Shown: positions 53,065-62,007, numbered from the stretch's first letter. The stretch: 64,000 nt of DNA from Terracoccus sp. 273MFTsu3.1 (GCF_000383675.1 NZ_KB911821.1:496001-560000); one strand, 5' to 3'. Numbers and translations: made by a program. Notes: generated by a model from the sequence alone, not told the origin.

Positions 53065-54107
53065 GCTGGCGGGACCTCGACGAGGGAGACATCCGGGTCC
53101 GCCCCAGCCGCAAGGGGTCCCGGCCCCGCACGAAGGAGCGCCCCGCCCACGCGGACGCCGTCGTCGCCATGGTCATCGGCGTCGACCGTGGCCGCTACAC
53201 GTGCCTCATCCCCAAGGGTTCGCTCGGCAAGAAGGAGCCCGAGCGCGTCGTCACGGCCATGAAGGCCCGGGAGATCGGCCGCACCCGGGTCGTCGTCGGT
53301 GACGACGTCGCCCTCGTCGGCGACCTGGCAGGTGGTCCGGACGCACTGGCCCGGATCGTGCGCATCGAGGAGCGGCGGTCGGTGCTGCGGCGCACCGCCG
53401 ACGACACCGACCCCTACGAGCGGATCATCGTGGCCAACGCCGACCAGCTCGTCATCGTGACGGCCCTGGCCGACCCCGAGCCGCGGCCGCGCATGGTCGA
53501 CCGCTGCCTCGTCGCGGCCTACGACGCGGACCTAGAGCCGCTGCTCGCGCTGACGAAGGCCGATCTCGTCGACCCGAGCGACTTCCTCGCGCACTACACG
53601 CCGCTCGAGGTCGAGCACGTCGTGACGTCGTGGAAGGACGGCGACTTCTCCGGCCTCGAGGACCTTCGCGCCAGGCTCTCCGGCAAGGTCTCCGTCCTCG
53701 TCGGTCACTCCGGCGTGGGCAAGAGCACGCTCGTCAACGGCCTCGTCCCCGGCGCCCTGCGCGCCACCGGCGTCGTCAACGACACGACCGGCCGTGGGCG
53801 CCACACCTCGACGAACGCGGTGGCACTGCGGCTGCACGGCGCCGACGGCTCCGACGACGGCTGGGTCATCGACACGCCGGGCATCCGGTCGTTCGGACTC
53901 GCCCACATCGACGTCGATCACATCATCGACCACTTCCCCGACCTCGCCGAGGGCACCGACAACTGCCCCCGCGGCTGCACGCACGACGAGGAGGAGTGCG
54001 CACTCGACGCCTGGGTGGCCGACGGCCACGCCGGACCCGCCGGCGCGTCCCGTCTCGAGTCGCTGCGTCGCCTGCTCAGCAGCCGGAGCACGACCGAGGA
54101 GCACTGA
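53061..54107 (+). CDS. rsgA: ribosome small subunit-dependent GTPase RsgA
   Basis: A 348-residue circularly permuted GTPase that checks 30S maturation. After the OB-fold come G4 (TKAD), G1 (GHSGVGKST), G2 region ([10 protein letters not shown]) and G3 (DTPGIRSFG), the permuted order typical of RsgA. A zinc site follows: C-x4-C-x-H-x5-C in [13 protein letters not shown]. The ATG overlaps the aroA stop by 4 bases; aroA-rsgA is a conserved actinobacterial pair. Confidence 0.96.
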   Translation: MSWRDLDEGDIRVRPSRKGSRPRTKERPAHADAVVAMVIGVDRGRYTCLIPKGSLGKKEPERVVTAMKAREIGRTRVVVGDDVALVGDLAGGPDALARIVRIEERRSVLRRTADDTDPYERIIVANADQLVIVTALADPEPRPRMVDRCLVAAYDADLEPLLALTKADLVDPSDFLAHYTPLEVEHVVTSWKDGDFSGLEDLRARLSGKVSVLVGHSGVGKSTLVNGLVPGALRATGVVNDTTGRGRHTSTNAVALRLHGADGSDDGWVIDTPGIRSFGLAHIDVDHIIDHFPDLAEGTDNCPRGCTHDEEECALDAWVADGHAGPAGASRLESLRRLLSSRSTTEEH

Positions 54108-54159
54108 GCCGCAGCGGCCTTCGTCGCCGGCTCGGCGCCACTGCCCGGACCGATGCCGC

Positions 54160-54165
54160 TAGGTT
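54160..54165 (+). promoter_or_regulatory. -10 box TAGGTT, leaderless start of hisN
   Basis: TAGGTT, 6 bases, then the GTG at 54172. Confidence 0.65.
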
Positions 54166-54171
54166 GAGCCG

Positions 54172-54963
54172 GTGACCTCCTACGACGACGACCTTCGTCT
54201 GGCCCATGTCCTCGCGGATGCCGTCGAGAGGGTGACGATGGCACGCTTCCGCGCCGCCGACCTCGTCGTCGAGAGCAAGCCGGACCTCACGCCCGTCACC
54301 GACGCCGACCGAGCCGCAGAAGAGCTCGTCCGGCACCAGCTGAAGCGCACCCGACCGCGTGACGCCGTCGAGGGCGAGGAGTTCGACACGACCGGGCACG
54401 GTCCGCGGCGGTGGATCATCGACCCGATCGACGGGACGAAGAACTTCGTCCGCGGCGTGCCCGTCTGGGCCACGCTCATCGGCCTCGTCGTCGACAACGT
54501 GCCGGTGCTCGGACTCGTCGCCGCGCCCGCGCTGCAGCGACGCTGGTGGGCCGCGACCGGCTCCGGCGCCTGGAGCGGCCGCTCCCTGTCGTCGGCCAAG
54601 CGCATCTCGGTGTCCCAGGTCGGACGGCTCGGCGACGCCTCCCTGTCGTACTCGTCACTTGCGAGCTGGCGGGTGCGCGGACGGCGTGACGACTTCCTCG
54701 ACCTCATGGACGACTGCTGGCGCACCCGGGCCTACGGCGACTTCTGGTCCTACATGCTCGTGGCCGAGGGTGCCGCCGACATCGCGGCCGAGCCCGAGCT
54801 CGCCGTCCACGACATGGCGGCCCTCGTCGCGATCGTGCAGGAGGCCGGTGGTCGGTTCACCGGACTCGACGGCAAGGACGGCTGCTGGAGCGGCAACGCG
54901 CTCGCGACCAACGGCCTGCTGCATGACGAGGTGCTCTCGCGCATCGGCACCGCGTCCGCGTGA
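54172..54963 (+). CDS. hisN: histidinol-phosphatase of the inositol monophosphatase family
   Basis: A 263-residue Mg-dependent phosphatase. Metal-binding VEGEEF, WIIDPIDGTKNFVRG and AVHDMAALVAIVQEAGG motifs define the IMPase fold; the compact length, TPVTDADRAAEELVR and the FWSYMLVAEG block match actinobacterial HisN, the penultimate enzyme of histidine synthesis. The start is fixed by a leaderless promoter. An inositol-phosphatase role cannot be excluded. Confidence 0.9.
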   Translation: MTSYDDDLRLAHVLADAVERVTMARFRAADLVVESKPDLTPVTDADRAAEELVRHQLKRTRPRDAVEGEEFDTTGHGPRRWIIDPIDGTKNFVRGVPVWATLIGLVVDNVPVLGLVAAPALQRRWWAATGSGAWSGRSLSSAKRISVSQVGRLGDASLSYSSLASWRVRGRRDDFLDLMDDCWRTRAYGDFWSYMLVAEGAADIAAEPELAVHDMAALVAIVQEAGGRFTGLDGKDGCWSGNALATNGLLHDEVLSRIGTASA

Positions 54964-55026
54964 GGCCACGGCGTCCTGAGGGCTCTCCGTCCTGAGGCCG
55001 AACTGGGCGGGCTGCGCTGTCCGGCA

Positions 55027-55032
55027 TAGCCT
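55027..55032 (+). promoter_or_regulatory. -10 box TAGCCT, leaderless start of the GNAT gene
   Basis: TAGCCT, 6 bases, then the ATG at 55039. Confidence 0.6.
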
Positions 55033-55038
55033 TTCGGC

Positions 55039-55635
55039 ATGAGCACCGACTCTGCCGACCCCGCCGACCCCGATGTCCCCGCCCCGGCGGTCCCCGTCGC
55101 GTCGGTCCGCCCTGCCCGCGAGGCTGACGTGCCGGCGCTGGCCGAGGTCGCTGCGGCGACGTTCGTGCTCGCGTGTCCGCCGTCGATGACCGTGGACCGC
55201 GTCGACGCGTTCGTCGAGGAGGTCCTCTCCCCTGCTCGCTTCACCGACTACCTCACCGACGCCCGTCGCCACGTCCTCCTCGCCGAACGCGACGGGACCG
55301 CACTGGGCTACGCGATGCTCGTCGCCGGCGACCCGCAGGACGAGGACGTCAGGGCCGCGATCCGCCTCCGCCCGACCGTCGAGCTGTCCAAGATCTACGT
55401 CCTGCCCCAGGCCCATGGGACGGGCGCCGCGGCCCTGCTCATGAGCCGGGCCCTGGACTGGGCACGCGACTCCGGCGCAGCCGGTGTGTGGCTGGGCGTC
55501 AACCAGCAGAACGAGCGCGCCCAACGGTTCTACGGCAAGAGCGGCTTCGACCGGGTCGGCACCAAGCGCTTCCTCGTCGGCGGCGTCTACGAGGACGACT
55601 ACGTCATGGAGCGCCCCCTGCCGCCGCTTCCCTGA
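55039..55635 (+). CDS. GNAT family N-acetyltransferase
   Basis: A 198-residue acetyltransferase. After a Pro/Ala-rich start, the GNAT fold runs from SVRPAREADVPALAEVAA to the end. Acetyl-CoA site: LSKIYVLPQAHGTGAAALLM (Q-x-x-G-x-G-like loop), then GVWLGVNQQNERAQRFYGKSGF. The acceptor is unknown. The stop codon lies inside a long hairpin. Confidence 0.9.
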   Translation: MSTDSADPADPDVPAPAVPVASVRPAREADVPALAEVAAATFVLACPPSMTVDRVDAFVEEVLSPARFTDYLTDARRHVLLAERDGTALGYAMLVAGDPQDEDVRAAIRLRPTVELSKIYVLPQAHGTGAAALLMSRALDWARDSGAAGVWLGVNQQNERAQRFYGKSGFDRVGTKRFLVGGVYEDDYVMERPLPPLP

Positions 55636-55657
55636 CCGAACGCCGCGTTCGGTCAGG
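55631..55657. terminator. palindromic hairpin at the GNAT stop codon
   Basis: A perfect 12-base stem CCTGACCGAACG / CGTTCGGTCAGG with CCG at the centre. Confidence 0.7.
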
Positions 55658-55685
55658 GACTCACTGCTCTGACCGTGAGTTCACG

Positions 55686-55704
55686 ACCGAACGCGGCGTT
55701 CGGT
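55686..55704. terminator. second palindrome of the same family
   Basis: ACCGAACGC-G-GCGTTCGGT, 19 bases, nearly identical in core to the hairpin at 55631-55657 and 25 bases past the stop of the convergent M16 gene. Either each serves one gene as terminator or both are protein-binding sites. Confidence 0.55.
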
Positions 55705-55728
55705 GGGGTGGAGAGCGACCGAGGACGT

Positions 55729-57114
55729 TCAGGCGTCGGTGACGACCGTGACGTCGCCGAGGCCGAGTGCCTCGATGGCAGGCAGGTGGGCAGCGTCACC
55801 GACCATGACGATCGTCCACCCCGCTCCGGGTCCACCCGTCCCGACGCCGGCGCCCTCGACGAAGCGGGCGTAGGCCGCCTCGACCCGACCGCGGTCGACG
55901 GTGGCGAGGTCGCGGAGGTTGTCGGTCGTGAACGCCGTCGTGCGACCGTCCAGAGCCATGCCCACCGCCTCGTCCGCGATGGAGTCAGCGGTGGCGTAGC
56001 GACCGGGCGCGGTCTTGGAGATGAAGTCGACACCGGAGCGGATCTCCTTGTCGCTGAACCCGTCCCGTCCGCTCTCGAGGATCTCGACGAGCAGCCTCAG
56101 CGACTCGGCCGTCGAGTCTGCGCGCACGGAGCCGGACGTGAGGAACACGCCACCACGACGTCGCGGGCGGAAGCTCGACCGGATGCCGTAGGTGTAGCCC
56201 TTCTCCTCGCGCAGGACGGCGTCGATGCGGGCGTTCGGAGAGCCTCCCAGGACGAAGCCGAGCACCGGGTAGGGCGCCCACCCGCCCTCGACGGAGCGGT
56301 CGGGTCCCGGCGCGCCGATGACGAACTCGGTCTGCACCGAGCCCGGACGGGACACGAGGACGATGCGACCGCGGTCGGGCGCGAGGGCGGCGGCGTGCTG
56401 GAGGTAGCGCTCCCGGTCCCGGGGACCGCGGGCCCACCCGCCGAGGGCGGCCTCGACGAGAGCGGGCACGTCGAGCCCGTCGAGGTCGCCGGCGACGACC
56501 ACCGTGCCGCCGGCGGCGACGACGTGCTCCGCGTGGAAGGCCACGACGTCGTCTCGCGTGATCGACGCGACGGTCTCGCGCGTGCCGCCCGTGGGCCGCG
56601 ACGAGCGGTCGTCGGGGGCGTAGAACGTGCGGACGAACTCGAGGCCGGCGCGGTGCGCAGCGACGGAGCGCTCCTGCTCGATCTCGGCGAGACGCGTGCG
56701 CACCTGTCGGGCGACCTCGGTCTGCGGGAAGGCCGGCTCGGTGAGGATCTGCCGGAGCAGGTCGAGGGCGGGCTCAAGGTTGCCCTTGACGACATCGAGG
56801 TCGAGGGACAGACCGGCGTCGGCCATCCCCGCGCCGAAGCTGACGCCCTTGCGCTCGAGCAGCCGGGCGAACTCCTCGGCCGTGTGCTGCGCGGTGCCCT
56901 CGTCGAGGGTGCGGGACATGATCGAGGCGACGCCCTCGCGCTCGAGCGGCTCGTCCCGGAGCGACACGGGCAGCCCGAGGCGTACCGAGACGACGTACTG
57001 GCCGGGGACGTCGTAGGTGAGCAGGCGCAGGCCGTTGGGCAGGTCGTGGGCGCTGCCCGCGGGGAAGTCCCACGGCTCGGGCGGCGCGACGACGGGGCGG
57101 GCAACGGCGGTCAT
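55729..57114 (-). CDS. M16-type insulinase-like protein, non-catalytic subunit
   Basis: A 461-residue M16 domain pair (LPNGLRLLTYDVPGQYVVSV at the start; EEKGYTYGIRSSFRPRR in the C-terminal half). The zinc motif HxxEH is absent at the expected place (GVASIMSRTLDEGTAQH), whereas the R/Y pair of the second domain is kept, the usual sign of the inactive partner in heterodimeric M16 proteases. The ATG overlaps the stop of the catalytic subunit by 4 bases. Confidence 0.92.
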   Translation of the reverse strand: MTAVARPVVAPPEPWDFPAGSAHDLPNGLRLLTYDVPGQYVVSVRLGLPVSLRDEPLEREGVASIMSRTLDEGTAQHTAEEFARLLERKGVSFGAGMADAGLSLDLDVVKGNLEPALDLLRQILTEPAFPQTEVARQVRTRLAEIEQERSVAAHRAGLEFVRTFYAPDDRSSRPTGGTRETVASITRDDVVAFHAEHVVAAGGTVVVAGDLDGLDVPALVEAALGGWARGPRDRERYLQHAAALAPDRGRIVLVSRPGSVQTEFVIGAPGPDRSVEGGWAPYPVLGFVLGGSPNARIDAVLREEKGYTYGIRSSFRPRRRGGVFLTSGSVRADSTAESLRLLVEILESGRDGFSDKEIRSGVDFISKTAPGRYATADSIADEAVGMALDGRTTAFTTDNLRDLATVDRGRVEAAYARFVEGAGVGTGGPGAGWTIVMVGDAAHLPAIEALGLGDVTVVTDA

Positions 57115-58445
57115 GCGGCCTCCTCCGAGTCCTTGTCGGTGCGGTCGGTGTCGTCGGGCTGGTCGGCGTCCTTGCTCGTGTCGGCGAGGTAGCGCACGAC
57201 CGCCCGCGACGCGGGGTCGAGCCACGCCGCCGCAGCGGCGCGGGTCTGCTCGGCGGTCACCGCGCGGATCCGCTCGACGAAGGAGTTGACGTATGCCGGG
57301 TCGCCCGTCAGCAGGGCGTGGTGGCTGATGTGGTCGGCGCGCTCCTCGATGCTCGCGAGCGCGCTCAGCCACGAGCGTTCGGTGTCGGCGATGACCGACT
57401 CGAGCTCGGCGGCATCCGGCCCCTCGGCGATGAAGCGGCGGACCTCCTCGCACACCGCGGCCTCGACCTGCTCGACGTCGGCGCCGGCGGACACGTCGAC
57501 GGTGATGGTGCCGAGGCCGACGCCGTCGACGAGACCCATCGTCCAACCGCCCACGGCCACGGCGGTCTCGTCCGTGCGAACCAGACGGCGCACGAGCCGG
57601 GAGCTCGCCAGGCCACCGAGGACGTCGACGGCCACCTGGCAGGCGAGGTAGTCGGGCGTCGTGTCGACGGGGAGCCGGAAGGAGACGTAGATCCGGTCGT
57701 TGGGGACGTCACCGACGCGATCCAGCCGGACGGGCTCCGAGAGCGGTGGCAGCTGCGCGTGCCGCTCCCGCGGGTGCAGCTCGATGGCCGGGAGGCCGCC
57801 GAAGTACTTCTCGGCAGCGGCGAAGCCCTCCTCCGGGGTCAGGTCGCCGACGAGGGTGAGGACGGTGTTGTTCGGCCCGTAGTGGGCGCGGAAGAAGGCG
57901 TGGACGTCCTCGAGCGTTGCGGCGTCGAGGTCTTCCATCGAGCCGATCGTCGGATGGTGGTAGGGGTGGTCCTCGGGGAACGCGGTGGCGTAGATGTCGA
58001 TGAGCGCCGAGCCGTAGGGCACGTTGTCGTAGCGCTGGCGCTTCTCCTCCTTGACGACGTCGCGCTGGTTGTCGAGGTTCTCCTGCGTCACGGCGTCGAG
58101 GAGGTAGCCGTGCCGGTCTGCCTCGAGCCACAGCGCGAGCTCGAGCGCCCCGGTCGGCACCGTCTCGAAGTAGTTCGTCCGGTCGAACCACGTCGTGGCG
58201 TTGAGCCGGGCGCCCTCGTCCATGAGGGCCGAGAAGTGCTCGCCCGACGCGACGTTGCGGCTGCCCTGGAACATCAGGTGCTCGAAGAGGTGGGCGAAGC
58301 CGGTGCGTCCGGGGGTCTCGTGGCGGGAGCCGACGCCGACCCACAGGTTCACCGCGACGTTGGGCACCGTGTGGTCCTCGCTGACGATGACGCGCAGGCC
58401 GTTGGCGAGCGTGTGCTCCGCGAGCGGGTAGGAGATCGCTGTCAC
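57111..58445 (-). CDS. M16-type zinc metallopeptidase, catalytic subunit
   Basis: A 444-residue peptidase with HLFEH (H-x-x-E-H) in GFAHLFEHLMFQGS near residue 56 and the downstream glutamate region DNQRDVVKEEKRQR. It should form a clam-shell heterodimer with the next gene product to cleave peptides. The GTG start is fixed by TAGGGT 6 bases upstream. The C-terminus is charged and low-complexity (DTSKDADQPDDTDRTDKDS). Confidence 0.94.
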   Translation of the reverse strand: MTAISYPLAEHTLANGLRVIVSEDHTVPNVAVNLWVGVGSRHETPGRTGFAHLFEHLMFQGSRNVASGEHFSALMDEGARLNATTWFDRTNYFETVPTGALELALWLEADRHGYLLDAVTQENLDNQRDVVKEEKRQRYDNVPYGSALIDIYATAFPEDHPYHHPTIGSMEDLDAATLEDVHAFFRAHYGPNNTVLTLVGDLTPEEGFAAAEKYFGGLPAIELHPRERHAQLPPLSEPVRLDRVGDVPNDRIYVSFRLPVDTTPDYLACQVAVDVLGGLASSRLVRRLVRTDETAVAVGGWTMGLVDGVGLGTITVDVSAGADVEQVEAAVCEEVRRFIAEGPDAAELESVIADTERSWLSALASIEERADHISHHALLTGDPAYVNSFVERIRAVTAEQTRAAAAAWLDPASRAVVRYLADTSKDADQPDDTDRTDKDSEEAA

Positions 58446-58451
58446 GGCTCG

Positions 58452-58457
58452 ACCCTA
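58452..58457 (-). promoter_or_regulatory. -10 box TAGGGT, leaderless start of the M16 pair
   Basis: TAGGGT on the minus strand, 6 bases, then the GTG at 58445. Confidence 0.6.
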
Positions 58458-58577
58458 TGCGACGGAGCGCGGGGGGTGACGAGTCGTGAACGCACACGAG
58501 GGCGTCGAGTAGGTGCAGAATGCGGGGGCCGAACTCGGCACACCGCCGCCCTCTTCCGTCAGGAGCACCCTCACCCC

Positions 58578-59099
58578 ATGACCGACCACCCCGTTCCCGA
58601 GGCCACCTCGCCAGAGCCCGTGGCCCAGCCGGCGCCGTCGACGGGGGTCCCGTCGGCTCCCGCGCAGCCGACTCCCGCGCAGCCGGACTCCGCGCAGCCG
58701 ACTTCCGCGCAGCCGGCTCCCGACGAGCCGACTCCGGCCCCGCCGGCTCACGCTCAGACGGGCGGCACGTCGCGTCGCCTGTCGGGGCTCAAGCGCTTCG
58801 GCGGCTTCCTCTTCGCGATCCTCGCCTTCTTCCTCTTCCGGGCGCTGACCGCCGACGACGGCACCCACGGCATCAAGACCGGCGAGTGCATCGCCTCGGT
58901 CGGGACCGACGACTTCAAGAAGGTCGACTGCGGGGACTCGACGTCGCTCGGCTCGGTCACCTTCATCGAGAAGAACGCCCCCACCGACGAGACGTCGGCG
59001 CTGGCCCTCTGCGCGAAGCACGACGCCGGCAACGCCTTCACGAGCGCCACCTCGGACGGTGGGGCCGGCACGATCATCTGCGTCGCCGACCCGAAGTAG
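58578..59099 (+). CDS. proline-rich single-pass membrane protein with small exported domain
   Basis: A 173-residue protein: a cytoplasmic Pro/Ala/Gln-rich N-terminus (1-65) built on a 5-residue repeat (AQPTP, AQPDS, AQPTS, AQPAP), one membrane segment (FGGFLFAILAFFLFRAL, about 75-91), and an exterior domain with four cysteines (GECIASVG, VDCGDS, LCAKHD, IICVAD) that could form two disulfides. This resembles the DUF4190/LppU-SCO3897-like septum-associated domains. An AGGAG ribosome-binding site precedes the ATG. A strong terminator follows. Confidence 0.8.
   Translation: MTDHPVPEATSPEPVAQPAPSTGVPSAPAQPTPAQPDSAQPTSAQPAPDEPTPAPPAHAQTGGTSRRLSGLKRFGGFLFAILAFFLFRALTADDGTHGIKTGECIASVGTDDFKKVDCGDSTSLGSVTFIEKNAPTDETSALALCAKHDAGNAFTSATSDGGAGTIICVADPK
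58663..58737. repeat. 15-base tandem repeat in the proline-rich gene
   Basis: Five units of CGCAGCCGACTCCCG type with a few changes, encoding the AQPxx pentapeptide repeat. Confidence 0.8.
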
Positions 59100-59120
59100 G
59101 CGACGCACGAGCACGTCGAC

Positions 59121-59152
59121 GAGGGGCGCCCGGCCATGGCGGGGCGCCCCTC
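59121..59152 (+). terminator. hairpin terminator after the proline-rich gene
   Basis: A perfect 11-base stem GAGGGGCGCCC / GGGCGCCCCTC with a 10-base loop, followed by TGTCAT. Confidence 0.8.
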
Positions 59153-59213
59153 TGTCATGCCATCCGTCAGGTAACTCTTGGTTATGCTGTTTTCCTCTAG
59201 CATCACCACACGG

Positions 59214-59219
59214 TATGAT
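59214..59219 (+). promoter_or_regulatory. -10 box TATGAT, leaderless start of the class V aminotransferase-like gene
   Basis: TATGAT, 6 bases, then the ATG at 59226. The 50 bases upstream are unusually AT-rich, and GTAAC-TCTTG-GTTAT (59171-59185) is a possible regulator site. Confidence 0.7.
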
Positions 59220-59225
59220 CGGGTC

Positions 59226-60926
59226 ATGGCTGGAGCCCCGGAGAACGACCTGCTGACCACGATCCGCGCCAGCGTCATCGGTGACGACCAGGTAATGCAC
59301 GGCCCCTACGGCCCGCGCCGCGTCACGTACGCGGACTACACCGCCTCGGGCCGCGGCCTGACCTTCATCGAGGACTTCATCCGCGACGAGGTGCTCCCCC
59401 GCTACGCCAACACCCACACCGAGAGCTCGGGCACCGGCCTGCAGACGACGCGTCTGCGCGAGGACGCCCGGCGCACCATCCGCGACGCCGTGGGTGGCGA
59501 CGACGAGACGGTCGTCGTCTTCGCCGGCTCGGGCTGCACCGGAGCCATCGACAAGCTCGTCGGCATCCTCGGCCTGCGCGTCCCGTCGAACTTCGAGGAC
59601 CGTTGGCACGCCAGCGATCTCGTGCCCGCCGACCAACGGCCCGTCATCTTCATCGGCCCCTACGAGCACCACTCCAACGAGGTGATGTGGCGCGAGTGCG
59701 TCGCCGACGTCGTCGTCATCCCGCAGGACCTCGACGGGCACGTCGACATCGAGGTGCTCCGCGAGCGCCTCGTCGAGCACGCCGACCGCCCGCTGCTCAT
59801 CGGCTCCTTCTCGGCCGCGAGCAACGTCACCGGCATCGTCACCGACACCGACGCGATCTCCTCGCTCCTGCACGAGCACGGCGCGCTCGCGTTCTGGGAC
59901 TACGCCGCAGCCGCGCCGTACGTCGACATCGAGATGTACGGCCGGGGTGGGCGGGGCGTCGCCGACCCGACGGCCTACAAGGACGCCGTCTTCCTCAGCC
60001 CGCACAAGTTCATCGGCGGCCCGAGCACGCCGGGCGTCCTCGTCGTGCGCCGCGACCTCATGACCAACCGGGTGCCCGACGTGCCCGGCGGCGGGACCGT
60101 CGCCTTCGTCAACCCCGACGCCCACGACTACCTCACCGACCCCGCGCACCGGGAGGAGGGCGGCACGCCCGCCATCATCGAGGCCATCCGCGCCGGGCTC
60201 GTCTTCAAGCTCAAGGAGGCCGTCGGCGTGGAGACCATCCGCGCCCGCGAGGACCGCTTCCTCCAGCGCGCGGTCGCTGCCTGGCGCGACGAACCGGCGA
60301 TCGAGATCCTCGGCAACCTCGACGCCGAGCGTCTGTCGATCGTGTCGTTCGTCGTCCACGCCCAGGGCGAGCGCTACCTCCACCACAACTTCGTCGTCGC
60401 CGTGCTCAACGACCTCTTCGGCATCCAGGCCCGCGGCGGCTGCTCGTGCGCAGGGCCCTACGGCCACCACCTCCTCGGCATCGACCTCGAGCGCTCGCAC
60501 GAGTTCGAGCGCGAGATCGGGCGCGGCTGCGAGGGCATCAAGCCGGGCTGGGTGCGCGTCAACTTCAACTACTTCATCTCCGACGTCGTCGCCGACTACG
60601 TCATCGAGGCCGTCCGCCTCGTGTCCCGTGACGGTTGGCGCCTGCTCGGCGACTACGACTTCGAGCCCGCGACGGGGATCTGGCGCCACCGGGAAGGCCC
60701 GGTCGAGCCCCCGCTCCGGCTGCACCAGGTGAGCTTCGAGCAGGGTCGCCTGACCTACCCCGCGCAGCTCGAGCGGGCCGGGGAGGACGCGCTCGCGGGA
60801 CACCTCGCCGACGCGCGTGCGGTCCTCGCCGCCGCCACCCCCCAGCGATGCGACGAGGCGCACGTCAACGTCGACTTCGACCACCTCAGGTGGTTCGAGC
60901 TGCCCGTCAGCAGCGTCTCGCGCTGA
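59226..60926 (+). CDS. PLP-dependent aminotransferase class V-fold enzyme (cysteine desulfurase-like)
   Basis: A 566-residue enzyme, longer than the usual 400 residues of SufS/IscS. The PLP lysine is in FLSPHKFIGGPSTPG, the PLP-nitrogen aspartate in FWDYAAAAP, and a cysteine-containing active-site loop reads RGGCSCAGPYGHHLLG. About 110 residues after the core (from RDGWRLLGDYDFEP) form an extra C-terminal domain. Substrate could be cysteine or another amino acid; no Suf or Isc genes are adjacent. It is transcribed from its own AT-rich leaderless promoter. Confidence 0.88.
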   Translation: MAGAPENDLLTTIRASVIGDDQVMHGPYGPRRVTYADYTASGRGLTFIEDFIRDEVLPRYANTHTESSGTGLQTTRLREDARRTIRDAVGGDDETVVVFAGSGCTGAIDKLVGILGLRVPSNFEDRWHASDLVPADQRPVIFIGPYEHHSNEVMWRECVADVVVIPQDLDGHVDIEVLRERLVEHADRPLLIGSFSAASNVTGIVTDTDAISSLLHEHGALAFWDYAAAAPYVDIEMYGRGGRGVADPTAYKDAVFLSPHKFIGGPSTPGVLVVRRDLMTNRVPDVPGGGTVAFVNPDAHDYLTDPAHREEGGTPAIIEAIRAGLVFKLKEAVGVETIRAREDRFLQRAVAAWRDEPAIEILGNLDAERLSIVSFVVHAQGERYLHHNFVVAVLNDLFGIQARGGCSCAGPYGHHLLGIDLERSHEFEREIGRGCEGIKPGWVRVNFNYFISDVVADYVIEAVRLVSRDGWRLLGDYDFEPATGIWRHREGPVEPPLRLHQVSFEQGRLTYPAQLERAGEDALAGHLADARAVLAAATPQRCDEAHVNVDFDHLRWFELPVSSVSR

Positions 60927-60927
60927 G

Positions 60928-60941
60928 CGGGCGGCCGCCCG
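60928..60941. terminator. GC palindrome between convergent genes
   Basis: CGGGCGGCCGCCCG, a 14-base palindrome in the 18-base gap between the aminotransferase-like and oxidoreductase genes. Confidence 0.4.
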
Positions 60942-60944
60942 AGG

Positions 60945-61844
60945 TCAGGGGACGAGCACGAGCTTGCCGCCGGCGCGGCCGCTGTCGCTCAGGGCCTGCG
61001 CCGCGGACGCCTCGGCGAGCGGCAGCACGCGCGAGATGGTCGTCGTCACGGCACCGGACGCCCGCTGGGCCACGAGGTCGGCGAGCTCCTGCGCCGAACG
61101 CTCCGACGTGCCGCTGAAGGTGATGCCCGTGGTGAAGGCGGCCGGGTCGGCGATCGTGACGAGCCGGTCGGAGCCGCCGAGCAGCTCGACCGACTCGTCG
61201 AGCACGCCGGCGCCGCTCGCGTCGAACACGGCGTCCACCCCGTTCGGCGCCAGGGCCCGCACGCGCTCGAGCCAGCCGTCGCCGTACGTCGTCGGCGTGG
61301 CGCCGAGCGCGGCGACACGCTCCTGGTTGGCGGCCGAGGCCGTGCCGATGACGGTGGCACCGCCCGCGACGGCGAGCTGGGTCGCGACCTCGCCGACGAC
61401 CCCACTGGCACCGTGCACGAGCAGGGTCTCGCCAGGCTGCACGCCGAGCAGGCGCAGGACGCGTCTGGACGTCTCGCCCGCGACGGGCAGCGACACGGCG
61501 ACGGTGGCGTCGAGCGCGTCGGGCAGGACGGCATACGTGCTCAGCACGGCGAGCTCGGCGTAGGCGCCGCCCTCCGCGAAGCCGACGACGCGGTCGCCCA
61601 CGGCGACGTCGGCGACCCCGTCCCCCAGCGCGTCGACGACTCCAGCCGCCTCGAGACCGAGCACGAGCGGGAACACCGTGTCCGGTGAGGCCATGAGGCC
61701 GCCGCGGGCCTTGCCGTCGGCGGGGTTGACCCCGACGGCCTCGACCCGGACCCGGACCTGGCCGGGGGCCGGCTGAGGGTCGGGCCGCTGCGCCTCGTGC
61801 AGCTCCTCGGGTCCGCCGAACCGGTCGATGACGATGGCCTTCAT
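60945..61844 (-). CDS. NADP-dependent medium-chain oxidoreductase (quinone reductase type)
   Basis: A 299-residue zinc-independent MDR enzyme: VNPADGKARGG in the GroES domain, LGLEAAGVVDALGDGV, and a nucleotide loop LLVHGASGVVGEVATQLAV. The active zinc cysteines are absent. Substrate unknown. An AGGAGG ribosome-binding site precedes the ATG. It is unrelated in sequence detail to the other oxidoreductase of this window at 40567. Confidence 0.9.
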   Translation of the reverse strand: MKAIVIDRFGGPEELHEAQRPDPQPAPGQVRVRVEAVGVNPADGKARGGLMASPDTVFPLVLGLEAAGVVDALGDGVADVAVGDRVVGFAEGGAYAELAVLSTYAVLPDALDATVAVSLPVAGETSRRVLRLLGVQPGETLLVHGASGVVGEVATQLAVAGGATVIGTASAANQERVAALGATPTTYGDGWLERVRALAPNGVDAVFDASGAGVLDESVELLGGSDRLVTIADPAAFTTGITFSGTSERSAQELADLVAQRASGAVTTTISRVLPLAEASAAQALSDSGRAGGKLVLVP

Positions 61845-62007
61845 GGTGCCTCCTGCTGCCCGGGCCGCCCGGCGGGCGACGTCACCACGACAACGACGTG
61901 GACCGCTCGCGTATGCCGTCGCGTCCGGTCCCTGGGCAGAGCGACCGCCCAGCGACCACCGCCGTCACGGCGCCATCGTGGCGTACCCCGTCGAGTCGTG
62001 GACGGCG

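Noticed and set aside
55684-55706. LexA (SOS) box at the GAACG palindromes
   Set aside because: The half-sites are separated by 5 bases instead of 4, and the location is at gene ends, not promoters.
59165-59190. IdeR/DtxR iron box before the aminotransferase-like gene
   Set aside because: Only a short GTAAC/GTTAT inversion is present and it lacks the TTAGGTTAG half-site pattern.
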